DNA of 64,000 nucleotides. Origin: Parapristionchus giblindavisi. Its lineage: Eukaryota; Nematoda; Chromadorea; Rhabditida; Diplogasteridae. This document shows positions 49,638 to 60,654 of the stretch, piece after piece; position 1 is the first letter of the stretch; each line of letters opens with the position of its first letter. The stretch covers positions 434,001-498,000 of the forward strand of contig CALSFV010000216.1 of the NCBI GenBank assembly GCA_943737045.1, written 5' to 3'. Below the pieces are notes generated by a model. The model was not told the origin of the DNA. It did not search any database and was given only the letters and a program-made list of their open reading frames with translations. The translations under genes were made by a program, and so were the position numbers.

Positions 49638-50412
49638 GTTATTATTCATCTAAAATATAGATGAATTTTATTGTTTATTCGCGAATAAACACGTACTTTT
49701 TTTCATTTAACATTGTGTATTATTCACATGAAATAAGGGTCAAGTTGAATTATGAAATTCACGAGCGTTGATCATTTAATGTAATTCAATTAAATCTTCA
49801 TTCGTTCATCTTTTACTGAACCAGTGAAGTGTATGTTTTGTGAACGAAATCAATCGCCATAAGGAAGTAGGTTTGATATGAGATTATATTTCATCTCGAT
49901 AATTTGAAAATAAACAAATAAATATAATGCCGAAATATTCTGAGTGTTAGCATCAACTATGAAACTAATCGGACGAACAGGTTTTCTCGACATTTAACTG
50001 TCATAAAGCTATGTAGATACATCTCGTTATGTGCATATGACGTGGAATGTATTAGTTGTCTAATAGATCTTAGATATCACAAGATAGAAATGCTCCTTGG
50101 ACGGGACCTAAGACTCAACATCCTCTCTGAAGGGAATTTTAACGAAGTGAAAACGCTCTGACGATTGGAGCTCATGAAATATTCCCGAGACTATAGTGCA
50201 CCCTGTGCACCAGACATTAATGTGAATCAGAAGTACAAAAGAGTGTTTATTTACTCAGAAATTGAATTGAGTTTATCATTTGAGGTTCCCTAGGTGTGTG
50301 TGAAAATTTATTCAAAAATTCTGGCACGTTTAGATGAGACAAGCTGTTTCAATGAGGCAATATATACAAATTAATCCGGATAACTTGTAATGATTAGGAT
50401 ATAATAAGTAGA
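49638..50412. other. Intergenic region, nothing seen
   Basis: AT-rich sequence between two convergent genes. AATAAA-like signals at about 49683 and 49910. No open frame or repeat of note. Confidence 0.5.
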
Positions 50413-52950
50413 TCATGAGATGATAGTAGACGTTATCTTCTCCTTATTTTTCACAATTGACACTACACTTGTACTTGTCCTTTTCTCTAATCCTCTACAG
50501 CGTACTATCGCAAGTACAGAATGCCTGAAATGTTTGGTAAATTTAATGTATAATATATTCGATTTATCTGATTTACAAACGCACATTCAAGAAAATATTT
50601 TAAAAGCCGAACTTTCCTGCATACCTATAACTTTTTACGCCGAAAATGATGACCAGAGCATCCAGTACAGGAAAAAATGTGAGCGCTGCGGAGACGAAAT
50701 TGGGGAAAACGTTCACTCGAAATCCAAAAATGGCTGTGTTTATGATGCCAGCGCAAGGCAAGTACACCATTGCCAGAGGAATTACCATCTGAAATTCATT
50801 TTATTACTGCTAAAAGCTGTTATAGGATGAAATTTCTCAATACTCACTTTTTCCTCACGAAAGTTCATCAAAATCCTTTAATTTCGAGTAGTTTACATTT
50901 ATTTTCTTGATGAAGTACTTCATTGCACACACTATTTTGATGATCATGAAAGCTAATAAAGTGAATAATCACACAGGAATATTGTGATTCCACCAGCTTT
51001 TGAGTTTGCCAAGCAAATTATTCAGGGAAAAGACCTTACTTTTGAACAATTAAGAACTAAAAAACTAACTGCTAATTACTAGTTAACCACTATCTTAACC
51101 AACTTTTTAATAACAAATTGCATCTTGTCTGTCTTCTCACCTGCACAAATAGTGTTTTGAACATTGTCCTTTGTAAAGCTCTCGTTTTTTCACTCCATTC
51201 CGCGTTTTGAGCGCTGTGAATGAAATGAATCATACTCTGAATACAATCCAAAAACTACCTTAATCGTTTCACGATAACAACAGTACAGTATGAAATAATC
51301 GATATCCAGAAGATCATTATCGTATTCAATACCATTGTCCCAATGAATGCTTGTACTCGCAATCCGTCATCATTCTGCAATTTTTAATTCTGTAAATTTA
51401 AAAAAAATTGATTAAATAATTTAATAGTTCAATCAATATTTGTAATTCACATTTAGCGAACAAATTTGTGAAGTAAGCTTACGAAGTAATACGATGCAAT
51501 ATGACCTTCTCCTTTTCCATAAAATTCAGAATCGAAAAACGGTTTTAGATATGCTCGAGTCTCTTCATCGGAGTTTTGATTGATATAGCAGTTAGTGAAC
51601 CTTAAAGCAACATCTCACGCTAATTTAAACTCCTTAACTCACTGGACCAGCTTGATTTGACCGATTGTCATTCACAACCTATCCTATTTCAAATTTGTCG
51701 CTAACTGTCTGCGTCTCTTTTTCTCTTTAGGAACAAGTATAACGCATCTATCTTTTTTATTGCGGATTCACTAACCACAGTATATTCTGAATGATCACTG
51801 TAGAAGTAACCGCAATGAAAGTGTTACGTTTTGTGTAGAACGACAGTAGAGATGGACTAAACTTCGATTAAAATTACTCAAATTCAAATCAAACTGTCAA
51901 ACTTTGTCGTCGCTATTAATCGAAATATGAAAAGATGAGCCAGTAGAGGCATGGCTTGAGAAAAAACGCTTGCGAAGAAACATATAGAAAACTGAAAATG
52001 GGGAAGAAAATTAAATCAAATGAGTGCTGAAATTAGGTAAAATAAATACATTATATTTCGCACAACTGAAACTATCTACAAGAAATTTTGTTGCACAGCG
52101 CACACTAAAGAACATTAGGTAATACATCATCAAGAACGTGATAAATGCTAGAAATTCGATAAGTTTTGTCAAATTTTATTATATTTTTTTCACAAATATT
52201 TTACTTCGTTTTGACAATATATTTGAGGAACAAGAAGAGGTTTCAGTAGCATAACTGATTGTCTTTGCGATTCACCTTTGAAGTTAATATCCCATTCGAA
52301 AACATAAGAAAAGCATCGAGGTATGTGCATATCACCTCAAATGTATCATATAATGTATGAACGATACAAAGAGATATAAACATGAAAAAGATGTATCGAT
52401 TATGATTATTGATAAGAAAACATGGTAGACGAGATCGAAGATCGATCGACATAAATATTAAAATATTAATATTGATAATTTGGAATGTACCGGAAGAGTG
52501 AGAAAGTGCACAACTGGAAACATGATATCATTTAGAGCAAAAGCAAATAGAAGATATCGATATGATCCGAATTCTTTCGATGTTTTGGCGATTGTGAAGT
52601 AAACGACGATCAAGTTCGTTATTATTGACAGTACTGAATGGATATTGATAATTAGCGTTAAACGACTTCATAACATTTGTTATTTATCTATTTTCTCTCT
52701 AAGTTGTTCTTTAAGGTACATGACGAACTAATTAGAAACTCTGTGCTGCTGTCTCGTTTTCTTTATCTACGAGAGAGCGTTGCAAGAACGGAGAGATAAA
52801 TTAGCTCATTGTCAGGGGTTATGCCTTTAAGGAAATGAATAACAAGATTACGAAAAATATTAATTACTGAAATACAGCATTCATACCTATATTAACGATT
52901 TCGACAGTAGCAAACACATGAAATAACGGACGATTTTCTGCAGATCCCAT
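50413..52950 (-). CDS. Str-type seven-transmembrane chemoreceptor
   Basis: G-protein coupled receptor of the nematode chemosensory Str superfamily, expected in the cilia of sensory neurons. Ten exons join in phase: 52950-52887, 52633-52491, 52335-52276, 51991-51903, 51856-51776, 51600-51483, 51374-51259, 51213-51141, 50788-50625 and 50524-50413; 339 residues, the usual length. Signs of the family: NLIVVYFTIAKTSKEFGSYR with LLFAFALNDIMFP (helices 1-2), PLLAHLFIFRLIAT in the place of the family's FIYRY at the end of helix 3, an extracellular loop with NCYINQNSDEETR, ISIISYCTVVIVKRL (helix 5), TRALQRTMFKTLFVQ leading into MVIPLAMVYLPC (helix 6), and FFPVLDALVIIFGVKSYR (helix 7). No broken frame seen. 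One intron contains a CTCTC palindrome, another a curious opposite-strand frame. The ligand cannot be inferred. Confidence 0.9.
52725..52815. repeat. CTCTC palindrome family copy in receptor intron 1
   Basis: GAAACTCTGTGCTGCTGTCTC facing TACGAGAGAGCGTTGCAAGA and CGGAGAGATAAATTAGC. The left arm is decayed. Confidence 0.65.
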
Positions 52951-55534
52951 GATGAAAATTTAAACCTGAAGAGGAAAAATAACTGTATGTGCCTAACTAT
53001 ACTATATCAAAAGACGAAAATAGTCATATATGCATAAATATGTAGTGAGCATGGTAGCAAAGAGGTACACAATAAATATATATTTCGACAATGAGCACTC
53101 GTTACATCTCTATTCAGTTGAAACGCATATCATATAATGATCGCCTAAAGGAAGACTCCCATGAATATTTCCGCAAGAAACCTATGAAGTCTGAAAGATA
53201 GCAAAGGTTATTCTTAAAAACCGCATGCCATTTATTTTATGGTTATTCATCAAATTGATCGCTAGAATCACGATTGAGATAGCTTACAAAGGCACGCTTT
53301 TTTATGGGGACGCACGTCTAACACTAGTCCGGGCTGTTCTATGGTTAGTGTTATCGTATATCATATGGTATATGTTCATGATTTCACACGCTGAGAATAG
53401 TGTTAGCAATTCCACGAACACAGCAAAATTATACTATGGTATTTACTGTTATTTTTACTCCGTGCGCGCAAAAATGTTGAATGTCTTTAAAATAGATGGA
53501 GACCAACGAGACTTTGTGAATATTTAATCTGGTCACAACTTTTCATGCCTGCACATTAGCAAATTTTAAAAATTTCTCTCATACAATCTCTGCATTATGT
53601 TGCTGTCCTTATTTTTTGACGAAAATCAAGCCTGTATTTTAACTGAATAGTTTTGATCCGCAGGGGATCCGGGATCCGCAAACGGAAAACGAGTTGATCT
53701 TATGCAAAAGAGCTCGAAATTTTGATTCGAAAAATATTTAAAAAATAATTATAAAAAAATTCCCTCGTAAGGGGAGCCTAATTGCCAATCTAACTCTTCG
53801 GAAACGATTTTTATTGAATTTGGAAATTTTTATGATAATTTTATCCACATTGGCAAATAATGAAGATTCAAACTCTATAATAGACTTTTTGATCTTTTTG
53901 CCGGGTAGTATACTGCAGTTAGGATACCTCACATGAGGTGTGGAGCAGGCCACAGTAATCCAACTTCTTCCGGAGCTTCGTTTCAAACTTTCAAATACAA
54001 ATGTAGTTCTTACCGATTTTTCGAGCATATAAAACGAAAATTAACTGCTTTATACATTTTCGAATGGCTATATAAGCCAAATTTATTCTGTTGTTAAATG
54101 GAGTAAATTTCAAGCCAAAATTGAACTCAATTTTTGCTCGCTAAAATTCGATAATAATATTACTTACTCGGTGGGTGAGAAATTTCACATCAAAAGATCA
54201 AATATCGTAGAGTACTATGAAGGAATATTTCGTTTACCCAGAATTTACGGGTTTTATAGTGATATTGTACAGTTTACGTGGGCAATGATGTGATATCTTA
54301 TCATGTAATTCATATATTAAAGATTATTGATCATTTGGTTCGACCGTTATACTTTTAACATCCTTTTAATTATGCTCCTGGTAAATCATTTTTAGTTCTT
54401 CGAGTAGTGCCAAAGATTAACCCTGCAAGTCGTCCAGGTACAAATCAGTCTTTATCATTAACCGTGCGATTATAAAATGATTTTATCTCACTAGGCACAA
54501 ACAACAATACAATGGAGTTCTCCATCTTTATTCTAAAGATCTACTATTTGTCCTCAAATGTTAATAATTTTCCCACTTGTTGGTGATATCATATGTTACG
54601 GTATTGCAAAATGTGTATCTGAACAGATCGTTAATAATAATAATATAATAATTAAAGCGATTTCCCATGCACTTGATCTTTGTATCTGATATGATAACAA
54701 TAGTATACGTGATTGAAGACATTTTGTATCGAAATGTCATGAATTGTTGAAAAATCTGCGATGGAATACATATATTCAAGAAGGAATTCGTGTGAGCGTG
54801 GGATAAATTATATTGCCTGCCATATACATTCAAAAAAAATAATGAAAAGGAAGGGATAATAAGGCGAAGAAGAGAAAGATCTACCAAGATTTATCAAAAT
54901 CGATTGACAAATGATTGCAGGAATTTCACCCCGTTAAAATATTGGCAGCATTAAATGGAGAGTAGCCTTTGTCAGTGTGTTTAACTCGTGGGGACACTCA
55001 CCACGACGTAACGATTGTGGTAATAATCTTGAGAAAGTCGGAAATAAAACTAAAACATAGGAGACATGAGAAGGGAATGAATCATTGGTGATCGATCAGA
55101 TAGATCAAACTATCTACCGTCTGCGCCACCAGAGCATGTTAAGGAGTGATCGAGATCTAGAAAGGAATGAGAAAGAACATGTGAAACCAACTTTTACGTG
55201 CGGGAGAGTAATGAACCGCATGTCTTCAGGCATTTCCCTGTAAAGATTGATGGAGTCGTAGGCATTCTTCCCTTTAATTTCAATACATTCTTGCCAAGAT
55301 TCCAAATACCGGAGAGATGGTGAGATGAGACATGAGGTTCCTTTCCAGGGAGTTTTAACCTGTATATTTGACAAAGATTAGTCTCCCTTTAAGAAACTTT
55401 GCTGTGCGATATAATTTTATCTCGATCAAGACGGTTTATTTTTTGTTGTCGCACTATCGAAGATGACAAGGGAATGCCCGGAGGCCACACTCACCGATCA
55501 GGTCCAAATTTTTACTGAATTTCTTCTCGTTAAA
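52951..55534. other. AT-rich intergenic region
   Basis: One open frame at 53225-53527 is listed separately. Others at 53738-54028 (minus), 54561-54887 (minus) and 55114-55374 (minus) lack domains and splice partners. GGGATCCGGGATCCGC near 53665 is a tiny direct repeat. GGTGGCGCAGACGGTAGA on the minus strand near 55115-55132 resembles a tRNA A box with no B box. Confidence 0.45.
53225..53527 (+). CDS. Possible small membrane protein, 100 residues
   Basis: Single open frame in very AT-rich DNA, where 300 bp without a stop is uncommon. It predicts two hydrophobic stretches: near the start (FILWLFIKLIARITIEI) and in the middle (LVRAVLWLVLSYIIWYMFMI), then a polar tail. No similarity recognised, no splice context, no clear promoter. 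It lies head-to-head with the chemoreceptor. May be chance. Confidence 0.25.
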   Translation: MPFILWLFIKLIARITIEIAYKGTLFYGDARLTLVRAVLWLVLSYIIWYMFMISHAENSVSNSTNTAKLYYGIYCYFYSVRAKMLNVFKIDGDQRDFVNI

Positions 55535-55600
55535 GTTATCAGAATCAGACCAAATGTAGACTCAAGGAACATTAAATCTCATATCATGGCTCAATCAATA
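55535..55600 (+). pseudogene. Remnant of the upstream region of the Thr-rich gene
   Basis: TTATCAGAATCAGACCAAAT with GTAGACTCAAGGAACATTAA matches about 48198-48245, the region some 250 bp before the Thr-rich gene start, at roughly 90% identity by eye. The LINE begins where the match ends. Confidence 0.7.
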
Positions 55601-57652
55601 ATATCATTCTCAATAGTCAATCCCCTCAACGTGATCTAGGCGTCCAAATTGTCCCCTCTCTCCTCAGAAATGCCTCAATTGATGACCGTACTTGTAAAGC
55701 CAAAACTGCCTTATTCACAATGCTCCGTGCCGTTTCTGTCAATAATCCTGATATTCTAGTCAAATGTTACTGTACTTATGTTCTTCCTCATCTTGATTTT
55801 GCTTCTCCTTTCTGGAACCCCTATACTGAGAAAGATAGTCAGAAAATAGAGAAGGTCCAAGAACAATTCACTCGAATTCTATTCTATCGTTGCTATCCAT
55901 CTCCTTCTTATCCTCTTGGTCTTCCTTCCTACTCAAATCGTCTGTCTATTCTTGGTCTTCAAGCGCTTTATGAGAGGAGAGTCATCACTGAATTAGTTTT
56001 CGCCCGTAGGATTATGAATGACGATACAGTTCGAGATAGAAATAGATTCTTTACATTTAGACCCCTCAGAGATAGATCACATACTTTCGGAATACATGTT
56101 GAGTTCACTAGATCAACTCCACGATTCAATTGTTTTTCTAGAAGAGTAGCTAGATTATTAAGTGAATTGCCATCTCATGTACAGTAACGGCCAAAAAGAA
56201 TGCAACAACGTGCTTTTTGAGTGTAACTTTGCTTGTATGCAACCAATCGGCGTATTTTTTTGATATGTTGTGCGCACAGGTCTTACCGTCGTATTGTGTA
56301 AGAAAAAGAGCGATGTTTCTGAAAAATCAGAAAATTTAATGAATTTATTGATTTCGGCGATTTTCACATTTTGAACCATTATTTGTGTTTATTTTGTTTG
56401 CTTGTTTGCATTGTGCTGAAAAATTGTTTTATGTTTTCAGGAGATAGGGCGGCTAAAGGACTCTAAGATACTCAGTCGATCAGATCGACAAGCCATTGCT
56501 AGACTACGGGCCATGGGCATGAATTTGGTTCACCTGGCAAAGCAGTACAAGACGGATCTAGAGATGATATCCTGCTCTGCGAATCGTCCAATTCGGCATG
56601 GTAGAGCGCCCAAACGGCTGCATCACCTTCGCCTGGACCTCTATGTACTTATCCTTATTGATAATGCCCTCAACCCTATGGGGCGGGCCGATATCACCCG
56701 CATGGAACGCTCCCCACATCATCACGGAACCAGCCCCATGCTTCATAGTGGGAACTTGGCACTTTTCACCGAATTTTGGTATCATGGTCGGAAGAAAAAT
56801 CTTTGCGCGCGTTCCCGGACCACAGATTTTCGGGGGTTTGCCTTACTGATCCTTTTGAGGAATGTGCCGATCTTCGAAATTGTCGGAGGAGGCCTTCCAG
56901 AGATTTTTGTCCGTATTGGACGATTCGCAGAGCAGGAGATCATCTCTAGATCCGTCTTGTACTACTTTGCCAGGTGAACCAACTTCATGCCCATGGCCCG
57001 GCGTTTAGCAATGGCTTGTCGATCTGATCGACTGAGTTTCTTAGAGTCCTTTAGCCGCCCTATCTCCTGAAAACATAAAACAATTTTTCAGCACAATGCA
57101 AACAAGCAAAAAAAAATAAACACAAATAATGGTTCAAAATGTGAAAATCGCCGAAATCAATAAATTCATTACATTTTTCTGATTTTTCAGAAACGTCGCC
57201 CTTTTCTTACACAGCCTAAGACCTGTGCGCACAACATATCAAAAAATTACGCCGATTGGTTGCATACAAGCAAAGTTACACTCAAAAAACACGTTGTTGC
57301 ATTCTTTTTGGCCGTTACCGTACATTGCTCACCTAGTTTAAATGTATACAAAAATAGATTATCACAATTAGATTTGTCCAAGTTTACCGTTTATCGATAA
57401 TTGTATCAATATCTTCATTAATAGTTGCACATCTATATTTATCCCCTTGTCATTCATCCCCTTCTCCCTCTAGAATATCTCTTTAATTCAGCACCACCCA
57501 TACCCATTAGCAATCAGCATCTGGTTCTCGGAGCAGAGTCAACCTGGTCACCGAGACCTCTTCCTCGGTTAATTCCTCCTACTCTCACTCCCACCATGAG
57601 AGAAAGACCAGACGATGACAAGATGAGCCCAGTTTGCCTGATTGATTGATCT
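55601..57652 (+). mobile_element. CR1/jockey-like LINE 3' fragment, split by a Tc1-like element
   Basis: C-terminal part of a reverse transcriptase: QRDLGVQIVPSL, CKAKTALFTMLRAV, then CYCTYVLPHLDFASPFWNP, KIEKVQEQFTRILF and RLSILGLQALYERR, the classic tail of jockey/CR1 polymerases. The frame runs to 56181, is interrupted by 1.14 kb, and resumes at 57323 with HCSPSLNVYKNRLSQLDL to a stop at 57399-57401. A 250-bp 3' UTR and a (GATT)n tail follow. Joined across the insert the frame is uninterrupted, so the LINE was little decayed when hit. The YADD box and everything before it are missing (5' truncation). Confidence 0.88.
56182..57320 (-). mobile_element. Tc1-like transposon remnant nested in the LINE
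   Basis: Inverted ends CAGTAACGGCCAAAAAGAAT and the mirror ATTCTTTTTGGCCGTTACCG, arms of about 250 bp, flanked by TA on both sides (56180-56181 and 57321-57322). The minus strand keeps the transposase helix-turn-helix (KLSRSDRQAIAKRRAMGMKL), a GRPPPT hook and, further on, KHGAGSVMMWGAFHAGDIGP, the Tc1 catalytic-core landmark. Stops, frameshifts and deletions break it. The N-terminal part is repeated on the plus strand near 56440-56550 inside the other arm, so the element is an internally deleted, partly mirrored derivative. Confidence 0.92.
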
Positions 57653-57656
57653 CTAT

Positions 57657-58149
57657 ATATCGTACATCGAAAAATTATTGGATCATGATTCGTTTGAACC
57701 ATTCTGAATGGTTCTAGCGAATCAAACGCGATTAAGACCGAATGAGGCATTTTTGTTCTTATTCTTTCTTTTCATTGTTTTAATTTCACTCTAATCTAGT
57801 TAGTCCGCGAGAATCATGATAAAATAATGCGTTTTCATAAAATCATGGTGATTCGTAAATGAATAAATCGTTCCGAAGATTTCAAATTAGGATGGTTTAT
57901 TTCGGACTATTTCCCGGTTTGGCCTTCGGCTCTGCGTTTCCTTTGAATTATGTTTTAACTTAAGCTTGCGAAAACGCAATATTTTGGCATGATTCTCGCG
58001 GACAAACTAGATTAGAGTGAAATAAAAACTATGAAAAGAAAGAATAAGAACAAAAATGGCTTATTCGGTCATTTCGGCCTTTGATTCGCTAAAACCATTC
58101 AGAATGGTTCAAACGAATCATGATCCAATAATTTTTCGATGTACGATAT
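57657..58149. mobile_element. 493-bp palindromic element directly after the LINE tail
   Basis: Ends ATATCGTACATCGAAAAATT and its mirror AATTTTTCGATGTACGATAT. Arms carry ATTGGATCATGATTCGTTTG, CCATTCTGAATGGTT and AGTTAGTCCGCGAGAATCATG. The AGTTAGTCC part resembles the smaller element at 36078-36222. It begins within a few bases of the LINE's (GATT)n tail. Confidence 0.85.
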
Positions 58150-58166
58150 TTCTTACCTTATGCACG

Positions 58167-58195
58167 CCCCCCCCCCCCCCCCCGCACCCCCCCCC
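58167..58195 (+). repeat. C-homopolymer run
   Basis: Two runs of C separated by GCA, about 29 bp. A likely site for length error in assembly. Confidence 0.95.
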
Positions 58196-58295
58196 CTTTA
58201 ATTCACCATAGTATTTATGAGAGTCATTATCAACATGTATCATTATGTTTCACTCGTATATTCTAATTGTTCTCGTTGCGCTCTCGGGCGTGGAT

Positions 58296-58296
<1 letters not shown>

Positions 58297-58337
<41 letters not shown>
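58297..58337. repeat. (AT)n microsatellite
   Basis: About twenty AT units, immediately before the Thr-rich gene remnant. Confidence 0.95.
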
Positions 58338-58340
<3 letters not shown>

Positions 58341-58455
58341 TTAAACATCCATTAATATATAAAATTACTCTAGTGAGGTATGCCTCAAGGATTTGTCCTA
58401 ACCTGTGGTACCACACTTCCCGTTAGAGCGTACAATCAAGTCATTGGAGACGGAT
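58338..58455 (+). pseudogene. Decayed copy of exon 5 of the Thr-rich gene
   Basis: Matches 49370-49505: the end of intron 4 (ACAGTTAAAC, TTACTCTAG) and most of exon 5 (GGTATGCCTCAAGGATTTGT, CACACTTCCCGTTAGAGCGT, GGAGACGG). The first codon pair GGT GGT became TGAGGT, nine bases encoding TRP are missing, and the donor is lost. Not functional. Confidence 0.85.
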
Positions 58456-59268
58456 CCGTGACGAGGAAACATTTTTTTTCAAATTCACTGGTTATAATGC
58501 ATACTGTTATTGTGAATTATCGACCTCTTTAATCAAGTAACCAGATTGAACTCAGACGCATGTTCTTTTTTTGTCGAGCAGCTCTATTTATATCTTAACA
58601 TCAATTTAATCGCTGTTGCTCAATTTTAAGGCGTTGTAGATAGAAAACCTAATTATGAGATGTTTACCCGTTTATTTACTTTTACTCTTTAGCAGATATT
58701 TGAGTCTTGTGATATTTGAGTGCACTTTTGTACATATTGATGGAAGATGAAAGAGGTGCTGAAAATACGGTACTTGAACATGCTATCCCTAAAATTAAAT
58801 TAAAATTAACTTCTATTCCTTCATTTCCCCTGGCTATGACGATATCATATGATCGTTCTATGATCATAGCAGAGAGCGTGCAAATATAAGAGAGTGCAGA
58901 CAGAGTGAGAGAGTGTAAGTCTGCGAGAGAGTTTAGAGAAAGAAAACATATGCCTCCCTCTTCATTGATCTATCATCAATAGAGTTGACCCATTGGTGAT
59001 TCCCAAACTTCTCGATCGATTCCCATCTGTTTTCGGCTATGCCTTCTATGTCCCCCTTCCTCTCCATTTTCTTCAGTCCATCCCTATTTCGTTCGTATGA
59101 TAATTCGTCTTTACCTTATGTTGATTCATTAGCTTTTCCATCCATTTTAGGTCGTTCTCTATAAGTGGAACTACTTCTAGCCATGTTTTATTCATAATTA
59201 ATATATTTCAGACTCTTGTTGTCCTTATGTCTCGCTCGTTTTTTCCGATTTCATATCTCTTCCTTATC

Positions 59269-59366
<98 letters not shown>

Positions 59367-59562
59367 GTCTTACTGACCTATGATTGCTTATTTGCATATA
59401 TTCACCCCTTTATATTTCTCTGTCACATGTCTAGGATTGATATTCAAAATTTCAAGTTCTCCGTTCTGGAAACTCTCGATTATCATTACTTTCTTGATTT
59501 ATGAGATCATAGTGGGCGATTAGTCTGGATAATGTCAAATCCATTTCAGTGAACCTTCTTCC
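58456..59562. other. Intergenic region, no supported gene
   Basis: Mixed sequence with GAGAGAGT-rich stretches (58860-58945). A short frame at 58682-58867 (minus) has no support. A CT microsatellite is listed separately. Confidence 0.5.
59268..59361. repeat. (CT)n microsatellite
   Basis: About 94 bp of CT units with a few CC interruptions. Confidence 0.97.
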
Positions 59563-60428
59563 ATGGAGCACGACGAATCGTTGACGAGTGTACTACAGGA
59601 TGTCAAGGACCATCATCAACTGACTTCACGTTTGTCATCATGGACATCATGGACATCATGGACATCATGGACATCATGGACATCATGGACATCATGGACA
59701 TCATGGACATCATGGACATCATGGACATCATGGACATCATGGACATCATGGACATCATGGACATCATGGACATCATGGACATCATGGACATCATGGACAT
59801 CATGGACATCATGGACATCATGGACATCATGGACATCATCGGAGGCAACGTAAGACTGTCTACAATCGATTGCTGATCTTGGAGGTAAGAGTACAGCTTG
59901 GATAATCTTAGTCATAAAAAAAAGAAAGGAAAAACAGCGAACACGCCTCGTTTTACTCACTCTCTCGCCACTTTCTTTTCGTGACTTTTGAACAACACTT
60001 TTCTATTCTTTCGGCCGTTCTTCCGATAACGGCATCGTGCAACCATTAATTTGTTCATGGTTACCATTCTATTACATTTCTTTTAGAATCATTAGTAAAA
60101 CATGTTCATTTCAAAGAAAAATTTGACACTTGTGAGCGATGTCTTTAGCGAAAGAAGTAATCTTTTTCAAAAGTTGCGAAAAGATAAAAATCGAGCTCAC
60201 ATCTTTTGCCATACTGTGTGTCCTTGTGAAGCTCTTGAACATAAATTAGACTAGGACGGGAAAAATTGTTGAATCAATGTTAATTTATCGTTATTCATAT
60301 TGATTCTTCGTCGTGGCTGTTGAAGGTCGTGATCTCGTCGCCCCGGCTGAACTTCTCAATGGCTTTATGAGGATGCACGACCCTCGTCCTTACCGTCTGG
60401 ATACCTGCAAACTCCGTTTTCAGAAATA
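59563..60428 (+). CDS. Possible gene with a 9-bp minisatellite in its first exon; frame unclear
   Basis: An acceptor (TTTCAG) stands 14 bp before an ATG that opens with MEHDESLTSVLQDVKDHHQL, a protein-like start. The minisatellite follows and this frame ends just beyond it (SSEAT, TAA). A second frame through the array reads His-His-Gly repeats and continues as HHRRQ to a strong donor (C/GTAAGA) whose phase fits a last exon at 60328-60428 (RDLVAPAELLNGFMRMHDPR, ending RFQK). Joining the start to that last exon would need one frame change at the array's left edge, so the model is incomplete: missing exon, frameshift or non-coding. No family recognised. Confidence 0.35.
59637..59838 (+). repeat. 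9-bp minisatellite, about 22 units of TCATGGACA
   Basis: Perfect or nearly perfect units without a single substitution that I can see. Since 9 is three codons, each forward frame gives a three-residue repeat (Trp-Thr-Ser, His-His-Gly or Met-Asp-Ile) with no stop. Perfect homogeneity indicates very recent expansion. Confidence 0.97.
59975..60183. repeat. Inverted-repeat element with CTTTTCG..CGAAAAG ends
   Basis: CTTTTCGTGACTTTTGAAC on the left mirrors TTCAAAAGTTGCGAAAAG on the right. The sequence is that of the ends at 10661-10771, but here turned the other way round, so these may be two half-elements. It lies in the presumed intron of the minisatellite gene. Confidence 0.5.
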
Positions 60429-60570
60429 ATAAAGATATTTGGGTGGTGTAATGTTTGCAATCGGTATCCAAGCCCGCGCGGTTAAATGGGCGGAACCAGA
60501 ATCGTTATGTATAAGGTATATAATTGCGGGAGTGTGAGTATATGTAGATCGTTTGACATTCATTCTAATA

Positions 60571-60654
60571 GGGACCCATGGTCTAGTGGATAAGAGCACA
60601 GACAATCAAACCGGCCGGTTGGTCGACAGGTAAGAAAGTTCGATTCCCCGAGAA
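60571..60654 (+). repeat. tRNA-like sequence, GGGACCCATGG family (plus copy)
   Basis: GGGACCCATGGTCTAGTGGA carries an A-box-like block and AAGTTCGATTCCCC a B-box-like block about 50 bp on. The middle is too long and unpaired for a standard tRNA. Confidence 0.5.

Noticed and set aside
50420..50830. 136-codon plus-strand frame
   Set aside because: It lies opposite the last two exons of the chemoreceptor, whose family motifs are clear.
55114..55374. 86-codon minus-strand frame
   Set aside because: No start context, domain or splice partner; composition looks random.
59563..59640. A frame reading RRIVDECTTGC, reminiscent of an insulin-like A chain
   Set aside because: Cys spacing is wrong, no B chain or later Cys is present, and it overlaps a better frame.
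59637..59838. Regular repeat as a CRISPR array
   Set aside because: Units are contiguous 9-mers without spacers, in a eukaryotic sequence.
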